64,000 nucleotides of DNA from positions 1,116,001-1,180,000 of the forward strand of contig JADNRZ010000010.1 of the NCBI GenBank assembly GCA_015501605.1, given 5' to 3'. Both the position numbers and the translations under genes were made by a program. Below are positions 55,542-64,000 of the stretch, one piece after another (position 1 is the first letter of the stretch; each line of letters starts with the position of its first letter). Below the pieces are notes generated by a model. That model had not been told where the DNA came from and searched no databases. It saw only the letters and a list, made by a program, of their open reading frames with translations. The stretch comes from Panaeolus papilionaceus (Eukaryota; Basidiomycota; Agaricomycetes; Agaricales).

Positions 55542-57369
55542 CTAATCTTCATCGAGATCCTCCTGTAGCGCCCTTTCTTCACGGACATACTTTTGCATCA
55601 ACGATACCAGGCGCACAAGATTTTGACTGAATTTAGCGGAGATAGGAACAACATCGAGGCACCTGCCATCAGGGAGGATCATATGTTTCTGGACGTAGTC
55701 CTCCAGTTGCTTTAGTTTAGCTCGAGCCGTTTCGATTTGTGCAGGGTCTCCATCTGGGGCAAGCAAATCTGCTTTGTTTGCCACGACAATCCTGGCGCTC
55801 TCGCTCAAGCCTTCTTGGTATTTTTCCAGCTCATCCCGGAGCACTGCCAGTTCCTCCCATGGATTTTCACTGGAAAGATCGACCACGTACACCAAAGCAA
55901 GAGATCGTTCTATTGAACGAAGGAATGCGTGGCCTAGGCCAACATTTTCGGACGCTTTGGATATCAGTCCCGGGTTGTCGGCAATGGTGAACCGGAATCG
56001 TTCAAAAACGTCGAAGAAATGTCCAGGTCGCACAGGGGCATGCAAAATATCGGATTCCTCGCCGGTGGCTTGATTGCGGGTAGGGGTATCGGCCAGTTCT
56101 CCGCTTTCTACCTTTGCGCGTTGTAGTTCTTCTTCTCGCCAAGTTTCGTCGTGAACGGTCTGACCGGACATGCTGCCTTCAAATGTGCCATCTTCAGCAA
56201 CTCGCACAATTCCGACCACAGGATTGAGCGTTGTAAATGCATAACCAGCAACTTCACTTTTTGCCCTTCCACCTGTTAGGGCGCGAAGCAGGGTGCTCTT
56301 TCCTGCGTTAGGCATACCGACCAAACCAACGTCTGCAAGCAACTTGAGTTCTAATGAAAGTGTGACACGTTCCCCTGGCATTCCACGCGTTGCAAACTTT
56401 GGGGAACGATTGTCCGCTGAAACATAGTGAGGGTTGCCGAGTCCTCCTGCTCCACCAGTAGCTATTAGGTGACCTAAAGGTTCACGATATTTGGTTCCAA
56501 GGGGCGCGTCCACTGGTCGTTCGAGTACCTCTTCCTTCTCCAGATCCAAGTATATGGGATGTTCAATCATCTTCTTGCGATAATCGTGGCGACGCTTCCT
56601 TTCCAGATGATAATACGCAAGTTCGGCATCCTTGAACGAATCTCGCTCGATATTAGCCTCCTGGTACCGGGGATAATGGACCCAGCGGTTTTCTCGCATC
56701 TTTTCGCGCTTTTCGGTGGGAGGTAGGCCTTCTAATGAGTCCTCCTCAGACTCCCATGCATCTTTAGCGCGTCGTGGGTCGTCCCAAGGAATTTGTTTGA
56801 TGATTGTTCCGACAGGAACTTTGACAACCATGGGGGTCCCAGCCTGACCGTTTTGCCATGTTCCCTGACCATGGTTTCCATTCTCGGCGCGAATCTTTTT
56901 AGGAACAGTAGACAGAGTGGTGAGTTCTGTAGTCGGAAGGATATAGACGTCACCACCACGCCCGCCATCCCCGCCTGACGGAGGACCAAACGGCTTAAAC
57001 TTTTCCCGGTGAAAGGCAGCACAACCATTACCGCCATCACCTAAAGTCAACTTTAGCAACGAGAGCAGCGTCCAACTGAGTGCTTGAGCTCACCAGCACG
57101 CACTGTCACAATGACATTATCCAGAAATGACTCGCCCTAAGTACAATAAGGGTCATGCTACAATGTGCAGATTGGGTGTAACTCACCCTCTGCCTCCGTT
57201 TCCAGTCCGTCTTTCGTCTCCGTCTGAAGGTTTCTAGGTCTTCATTGACAAAACTTGAAGTCTTTTTACTGTTTGTCTTGTTTCCAGATGTTTCATAGGC
57301 GTCAGGTAGTGTAGAATAAAACCTTAAAAGGCTAAAATGTTTGAAGGTTGGACGAGCAACTCTGAGCAT
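55542..57369 (-). CDS. MTG2: Mitochondrial Obg-family GTPase Mtg2 (about 575 aa)
   Basis: GTPase for assembly of the large mitochondrial ribosomal subunit. The ATG at 57369 (MLRVARPTFKHFSLLRFYST) gives a typical presequence; frame upstream of it is open only with non-ATG starts. Three exons: 57369 to about 57187, a 44-nt exon (GESFLDNVIVTVRAG), and about 57041-55542. The Obg glycine-rich fold is clear (GDGGNGCAAFHREKF, GGDGGRGGDVYI, GTWQNGQAGTPMVVKVPVGT). An insertion of about 120 residues (EESLEG-type, with RREDYR-like YYHLERKRRHDYRKK) precedes LIATGGAGGLGNPHY. The G domain has P-loop GMPNAGKSTLL, switch II-type ADNPGLI, NKAD and the SAKF motif. All GTPase motifs are intact. The acidic C-terminus is ALQEDLDED. 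It stands alone between two gene-poor regions. Confidence 0.95.
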
Positions 57370-60300
57370 TGTATGACAGCCATTTTTGGAAATTGCGGCA
57401 ACAACTTTCAACGCACTCGGGCCGCGGGATATTCCCGCGCTGATTTGGCTTGTGTCAGCCGCCTTTGCGCGCTTGTGGTTGTTGGTTCAGAGGCTCATAG
57501 GGATTTACCCAGCTGCTAATTTTTAAAATTTATTGTTGAAAAAGTACGACACTTACATAAGACGTGTGATTGAGGTACTTCTTTGCATCACTCTTATGGT
57601 TTAGTTACTGTTTGCAGTGAATTGTTCCTGGAATGAGTCGCATCATATGTTATCGAAGTGAAATTTAAGAAGTTGGATCGGAGGCACTCTTGTATACACA
57701 CTGATAACTTGCTCCAAGAGCTTATATTATACTCTAGGTAAGGTTATTAATACGAGTGAATTTTTACAACAATTGAAAATAAAGCATTCACTGATCAACA
57801 GTGGGCGCTTCTTTGCTGTGCCAGAAGCGGGTACCATCACCCCTTGTGAATCGGAGCACCTCCAAAAATGGCTACAGTACATCTCTGACAATAAACCTTC
57901 CGAGAAGCTCCTAAATTACATTGCGGGACGCAATGGTGGGATGTCTAGTTACCGATCACTTTGTGAGCGTGCACTTCTGTAGATTGCAATCTTAAGAGAC
58001 AGGGATCCGATAACGTTAACTGGTGTCTTTCTCGTTTGGTTATAAATAGAAGTGCTCCTTGGAATTTTGGAGTGTGATATAAAAGCAATGCGACAAGGTA
58101 AGCATATTCCAGTGGCCAAGCCTTTGCTGGACTCATTTCAATATGGGTGACATCTTAGTAGACCGGTAGATCGTTTTTGACCATTGAAAGCCAAGATCAA
58201 ATTGCCAAGGCAAAACTTACTGAGCTTTCTCGACGAGTAACGAAAAGAATGTCCTATTAGCTGTTTTTTTAGCTCTCGAAAGAAATCACCCCAATCGTGG
58301 CATATGTTGTCTTGAGTGATAGCACACTCGGATGATGCGTGAGGGAGATGTGATTCGATTCTCGAAATTGTACCACATTGCAGAAACATGTTATCGCAAA
58401 TGAACACGACAGGTTACAAGAAATGAATGAGTTACGCAGGGGGGTTATGTACCATACGTCTCGCCGCTAGTAAGAACCCCACATTCATAACAATGCCGCT
58501 GGGGTTGGCGTGCCGACCATATGCATTTCGGTTGGGTTTGAGTGTAGAATTGAACTACTCCTTTCATCAATCCATCGCATGTACTATCTGTACATTTTAC
58601 AGCTGAACTGCCTGCAGAAAGCCCAATTGATATCAAGGCGCACGAGTACCCAATCTCGGCATAGCATAGTTCACCCGAACCCTTAGACTTCAAATGCCTA
58701 CATATTAACCTCCCGCCATACACACAGATTCGAGTGACATAGGAAACCAAGTAAGACCCCCTTCTGATTCTACTCGGATATATCGGTAAATTGACTGGTG
58801 CAAGGAATCATTTCAACAATACATATTGAAGCACTTACATCCTCAACGGAATTTCGTAAGAGATCGTTTTTGTCACGCTATCTTTAATATAAATATATAC
58901 ATTACAACGTCTATTGAAATATGCAGGTGGGAGCCTATCAAACTGACGTCGTTGATCTAGACCTCCATGTCAGTGAGATAATGCCTCACAGGATACCTAA
59001 CCCACAAGTAACGATGTCTTTGTTCTAACCTGATAGCTCGGAGGGAAAGACAAAAAGGTGGTTGTACGGTGTTCCCGTGGAGCGCCTCAAAGGCTTGACA
59101 ACGCTTCCAGGTGACCTTGTCCGTAAGGTTGCATAAGTAACCTGATGGGTATGTGGATGGCCCGTGAGGTACACCGACAAGAGTATCGCGGAAACGAATA
59201 AATAAGAAGGGAGTTCGAATCTCCTGACACCGCGGCCTTGATAAATTTCGCTCATTCCGAAAGTGTTATCTTGAAGTAATGTCAGAGCAATTCCTCCGTC
59301 TCGCTACCTGAGGCCTGTCGCAAGCATCAAGTGACAACTTAATTCGGATAGGAACGTCTCATTGTCAATTTCGCCTTACCAATTCCTTACAAGAGAAAAT
59401 ATGTTGATCGTGTACACAAGTTTGTTTCGCCTTTGCCTGCGAGCTCGATCAAAATGTGGGGGTATAGGACGGCTGGCTACGTACCGTCGGGTTGTCATCA
59501 GATCAAGAAACTGTCAGAGTTACAGATATTTCCAGGTTACACTTGACATTGAGTCACTCCTATATGTGTTGTTAGCTTTTGTGTGAGGGCAGATATCCTG
59601 AATAACCTGAAACTGTACGATCTGCCGTCATGATTTGCGGATTGTTACACTCTCCTCAAAGGTTGAGCGAGACATGGGAGCCTTAACTGAAAAAATGGGG
59701 TGTTTCTTGTCAGGTGTATGCATTCAAATAAGACTCCGGTGGCATAGGCCAGGAACTGCACAACGTCGTTGGGTTTTGATGTCATTAGACGACCACGGAG
59801 CAGGAACGCAAAGCCTTAACCGGACACTTGATCCCTCAGTGTACTATGCATTATTGACATGGCAATAAGTATAATGATACATAACCTTATGTACCATTAT
59901 GGTCCATAGTGTCCAAGGCGCAGCGTGGAACATCCAGAAGTTAGGAAGAAATGCGCATCATTGAAATGCCAAAGTACATTCGTTGTTGAGCGAATCATCG
60001 AATCGGGATTGGAGGGGCTTCGAACTCTAATCGTTAAGGGGAAGGTGTCGGGATCATTTGCCGCTTGCAGCACATTTGACAGTCTTGGTGCGGCTGTCCA
60101 ACAGGCACCAAACGGGTATCCATCGATTGGGTGGTTTGTAGATCTGGAGGCAGACGAGACGAGTACTTAATGCTTATCCTCCCTCGGTTCTTTCGTAGAT
60201 AATTTATGAAGTACGCCCTGTGTAACTCAATTTGTGTTCTCAGCGGTACCGTTGAAAAATGAAAAGAGCACCTATGTAGCGAAATCATGAGAGAATGAGG

Positions 60301-61997
60301 TCAACAAACTGAATGACAGAAAATTTAAGGGTTTAAAAACCTTCATCAACACAAATTGACGTTCAGCCAATGGACAATTAGGATGACACAATATGATTTC
60401 GTCAAGTGCGCTCAGAAACGGAGTTGTCTTCAGGGTCACCTCGTCCAGCTGGGAAGTATAATTGTAAGGCACCTGCCAGCAGAGAATCATATTTACTTAC
60501 CCAAATGAGCCCTAACGGTCACGAAGGATGCAAACCTTTGATTGAGGTTTTGAATTTGTTCCAGACGCTGAAACCTTCGAACAGGTCCCAGACAAGGACC
60601 CGAAGCATGTGCAACTGAAACTCGATGGCCAGCGAGGGCTTTTTGTGCCCCAACACTTGTTCCTTCAAATTTCCTCGCCGCAGATATCAGCGGGAGTAGC
60701 TGTCAGACCCTGCTGGCTGGGACAATGGGTTTCGCCTTGGCATGTGGGGCTGGGTATCTGTGAGACTGGAGCTGGAGGACTTGTTGTTTGTCGCACACAA
60801 CGTTTCTGACAATCTTGATATTCGATTTGTGGCTTTCGAACTTGTATACAAGTGCGGGAAATTCTAACACCCAATAATAAGTCGGCTTAGGGGGGTGGCA
60901 TGCATGTAACGTTGCGTCACGAATATGATTCCTCTTCATAAATTCATCAATATGTCATTGTTGATATGCATTTACCGAAATAATTAGTTACTTCGTGATA
61001 AAATACATAAAATCTCAGAAATGAACCGAAGCAGCCGCGGCAGGCATGGACAGTTGTAATTGGTGCTTCATTGAAGGGTTCAGCCTTCTCTTTTGGTCAG
61101 TTCAGGGTCCTGAGACTCAATCACTCTTCGTCAGGATGAAAGGGTGCTGGCAACTCTAGATTTTGCGATCTATGTGCAGAACGAAAGGGGGACGCACTAG
61201 ATTTGATCAAATTCACTCCCAGAAAAAGCTTGGAGACACATCCTTTTCTTCCTGCCTCTGCAACGACGAGGCTCGAGTCGGGACCTCGAAATTATTACCA
61301 CTCCGCAAGACATCGAGGGTGAACGGTTTCATTGCCAGTAGGTGCTGCTCTTTCAAATCCATCATCTAGCATAGCCCATATTTGTCTGACAAGTTCGAAT
61401 CTAGCCTTAGATTTCTTTGGGCAAATTATTGTCCAGTTTGACTTCACTGGGCAGTCTTAGCAAATAAGACTATAATTTAGAGTACACAGAAGGATTTCAG
61501 TACCCCAGAGCCACTTTCATCACCAGTGAGTCGACATCCAGCTCGAATCTGCCACATATCGTTCTTGAATCTTATGATAAGGACGACTGTCCATCCCAGA
61601 TTTAAAGGTACCATACCCTACTGGGCACGCCCTTGACAGCGACCGTTTCGTACGACCCTGACTGTCAACTCATCACTCCATCCACACACGAACCCCCTCT
61701 TTCCATCTCTTTCCTGAACCCTCGCTGAATTAAACAGCAACACCAGATCCATAAGTGTACGCAACAAGGCATTCAGTCAACTCTTCCTTCCTTTCCTTCC
61801 CCTTTCTAAAGTCTTCTTCTTCCCACTCCCACACTCTCTGGCGTTACCTGCCATCGTTTTGGAGTTTTGGGTTGCATTGAGACTTTGGTCTGTTGCTTTG
61901 TCGATTGCCTTCCCTCGTATCAATAACCACAGGCCTCCAAGCTCTAGAAAGCTTTTTAACTTACCTTCATTCGCTGCCTACGTACGATACAACGCCG
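57370..61997. other. Gene-poor stretch, about 4.6 kb
   Basis: No gene is supported. The minus strand at 58445-58750 is open and Cys-rich (GLMKGVVQFYTQTQPKCIWS, then RHCYECGVLTSG) and 58138-58407 is open with several Cys, but neither frame has a usable ATG start or a convincing splice pair. Short plus frames at 59925-60170 and 60609-60809 are unrecognised. The right end (61690-61997) is a C/T-rich leader of the Zn2Cys6 gene. Confidence 0.5.
59209..59232 (+). other. Isolated tRNA T-arm/B-box-like sequence
   Basis: GGGAG-TTCGAAT-CTCCT makes a 5-bp T-arm with the canonical loop, followed by GACACCG. CGGTGTT at 59068-59074 can pair with GACACCG, but 134 nt intervene and no D-arm or anticodon arm is evident. 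Possible tRNA relic or chance. Confidence 0.3.
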
Positions 61998-64000
61998 ATG
62001 GACCACCACTTTCTACCTCATCATACATCACATACGACCCAGATATCGCATCCCTCGTCTCAGCATGGGCAGCTTTCACAACACCAACAACCTCTTTCTC
62101 GCCCCCCATTCACAGAATCAAACCCTTCTGCACAGCAGCAACCACAACAAGCCCATGGGCAAGGGAGTCAGGCGCAGGCGCAGCAAGGGCAGGGTCAACA
62201 ACCTCCGTAAGTCCTCTAGTTATTTGCCACGACTAATGCGCTTTCGCTGTAGTATCGTGTAATGTCTTGGGGAGTAGCGCTAACCTAACCTTTGGCCTAC
62301 AGTCAGATCCGTTCAAGAATTACAGTTGTATGTGCGGAGGTAAGCAAAAAATACGCTTCGAGTTTTTCAGACGGGGTTTGAGAAGATCGACGCTAATTTG
62401 AAATTTGCTTCTCTCTGTATCGCTTCCTGGTCATCTATGCGCGCTTTACATCGAATCGTACTTATAACTCGATTGCACTCGGTATCCTACCGGGAACCTG
62501 GCTGGCTTCGGGTCTTCTGCCGCTTCATCGATCATTAACCGTCTCCATTGTCACGCCGCCATCAACGCCAATCATCCGCCCATCATCATCCCCCCTCACC
62601 GCACCATCAAATCCTCTGCTCGTCATCCACGTTTACAGTGCAAGCGACTCAAACTTCGATGCGATCGTCGTGCACCGTGCGGGTCATGTACAAAGCGAGA
62701 TACCGTCCAGCGTTGTATATACTCACCAGCGGCTGCTGAGAAGGTTGACCTTCATTCTCTAAATAACAGGCTCATCCAAGTCGAGGCGGCGTTGGCAATG
62801 ATTACCAGCGGACAGTTTGAGAGCGTATATCCTGGTGTGAGAGAACTTGTGGACAACGTGCGGGGCATGGGGGGCTTGGCAACAGGTTCCGGGCCTGTTG
62901 CGTCGAGTGGGCAGGCAGGGTTTTTGGGTCCTCACGTCAGCTCAACGCAGGCTCAGGGTGGACGTGCTGAGGGTTACAGGGAGCAGACAGGACTTGGACC
63001 GCAAGGCCAGAGCGCTCCACTCGAATCTAATTCGCATCCACAGACAGCGGGTGATAGTGACATTGACCTTCATCCACACTCCCATCAGCATACCCACCAA
63101 CACCACCATCATCATGGCACTGCACCATCACAAACCTATTCCACTTCGAATTCGTTCAAAGCCCTAGCAAAAGACTGCGCTCGTGTAATTGATCCTAGTT
63201 CAATATCCAGGCCACAGGTCACTCAAGAAGAACAGACCAAGAGAGGAACAATACACGACGATGGCTCGAGCGCGCAGACACGGCTCATCAAACTGGAACC
63301 ATCCCCTTCTGACCTCGGTTTCGATGGCTCTCGTTCCCCCTCACCGATTCCTTTCTTTGCACCCACATCACAGTCGACATCCACGTCGAATACTACGGCC
63401 CCGCCGTCTATCTATGCATCGAGCACGACGGCAACACCACCTATTCTACTTCCTGCCCTGAGTATCTATTATCCCTTGCCCACCATCCCACCACCAGGTT
63501 CTACAGAACCCGAGGGTATCGCCCCACCCTTCTCCGGCCTATCATCAAGTGGCGGAACATTCTCGTCAATACCTACCCATACGACATCCAATCCATCGCA
63601 ACCACAGATTACCTCTGCCTTGCTTGCCCTACTGCCCACAGGTGAAAAATGTCTTCGATGGTTGGAACTGGCCGAGAAGGTTATCAATATTCGGGGAGTG
63701 CCACTCGAATTCGAAGCGCGTCAAAGCGATGGTCAGCCTCAACACTCGACAGAGAAGACTGCCTGGGAATCCTTCGAAGAACGTTGTTGGCCTTTGATTG
63801 GAGCACAAGGAAAGCCGAGGGTCTCTGAGGGAGAGAAGAAGGAGCGCGCGCGCCATCGTGAACGGGAAAGGAGAAGGGAAAGAGATCGTGACAAGCCTCC
63901 TGGTTCCACAGCCTCCTCATCTACATCACCTGGTGGGAGCAGAGAATCGGAGAAGGACTCGGCTCAACGCAGTTTGAAAGAGCAAGAACGCGAGAAGGCA
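61998..64000 (+). CDS. Zn2Cys6 fungal transcription factor, 3' end beyond the window
   Basis: Exons 61998-62206, 62303-62339 and 62639 to the right edge join in phase; 536 residues lie within the window, with no stop. The N-terminus is His/Gln-rich (MDHHFLPHHTSHTTQISHPS; QQQPQQAHGQGSQAQAQQGQ). The binuclear zinc cluster is VVCAE|CKRLKLRCDRRAPC, then GSCTKRDTVQRC: Cys spacing C-x2-C-x6-C-x5-C-x2-C-x8-C. The first Cys is in the 37-nt second exon and the rest in exon 3, separated by a 299-nt intron. A short helix typical of the linker/dimerisation element follows (LHSLNNRLIQVEAALAMI). A His-rich run (about 63085-63117), long Ser/Thr/Pro low complexity, GEKCLRWLELAEKVINIRGV and a basic Arg/Glu-rich block near 63840-63890 come next. 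The fungal_trans middle homology domain, if present, lies outside the window. Confidence 0.9.

Noticed and set aside
60034..60874. Apparent duplicated segment (about 60040 and 60770)
   Set aside because: Short matches such as GACAGTCTTG/GACAATCTTG do not extend into a consistent alignment; not enough for a repeat.
4844..61997. Search for mating-pheromone precursors (short ORFs ending in CAAX) near the ICMT-like gene and in gene-poor DNA
   Set aside because: No short ATG frame with a C-terminal CAAX box was found.
1..64000. CRISPR arrays, rRNA, bacterial-type operons, integrases, transposases, LTR pairs
   Set aside because: None is visible; the window is eukaryotic nuclear DNA, and no long direct or terminal inverted repeat was found by eye.

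Overview
This window is nuclear DNA of a filamentous basidiomycete, most likely a mushroom-forming agaricomycete. The reasons are many short (about 50-65 nt) GT-AG introns, pyrimidine-rich leaders, TATAAA boxes 40-140 nt upstream of several ATGs, and families typical of such fungi: a Kre9/Knh1-type Ser/Thr-rich GPI protein, F-box paralogues, an isoprenylcysteine methyltransferase-like enzyme and a Zn2Cys6 factor of the VVCAECKRLKLRCD type. The species is not identifiable from the sequence alone. Gene models were spliced by hand by checking reading phase across each intron; homology calls come from motif recognition, not from a search.

Layout. 0-9 kb: two unrecognised minus-strand proteins (one cut by the left edge), a GPI-anchored Kre9-like protein and a Ser/Pro-rich two-exon orphan. 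9.3-13.5 kb: a tandem array of three F-box genes on the minus strand, two apparently intact and one decayed. 13.9-17.2 kb: MCM4, the replicative helicase subunit, complete in eight exons. 17.4-24.3 kb: four minus-strand enzymes: a zinc-type medium-chain dehydrogenase, a D-2-hydroxyacid (D-lactate-type) dehydrogenase, a secreted-looking App1-type phosphatase and an ICMT-family methyltransferase. 26.4-29.6 kb: two orphans, one a six-helix membrane protein. 30.1-34.3 kb: an F-box/WD40 ubiquitin-ligase adaptor and an NTF2-like protein. 35.0-39.3 kb: an orphan helical protein and a PP2C phosphatase resembling pyruvate-dehydrogenase phosphatases. 39.7-44.6 kb: the cohesin subunit Scc3/STAG. 44.9-50.0 kb: a very large coiled-coil protein with a long disordered, Pro/Ser-rich body. 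55.5-57.4 kb: the mitochondrial Obg GTPase Mtg2, isolated between two gene-poor stretches (about 5.6 and 4.6 kb). 62 kb to the right edge: a Zn2Cys6 transcription factor, cut by the window end.

How the genes relate. There is no obvious biosynthetic cluster or mobile element. The clearest functional link is between two S-phase genes, MCM4 and Scc3: both carry tandem CGCG-core repeats of the MluI-cell-cycle-box type shortly before the start codon, which fits shared G1/S control. Two ubiquitin themes recur (tandem F-box family, F-box/WD40 protein). The best leads for something undescribed are the F-box array with an internally deleted copy, the shared S-phase motif, several perfect palindromes and hairpins in non-coding DNA, and a set of well-supported orphan genes.
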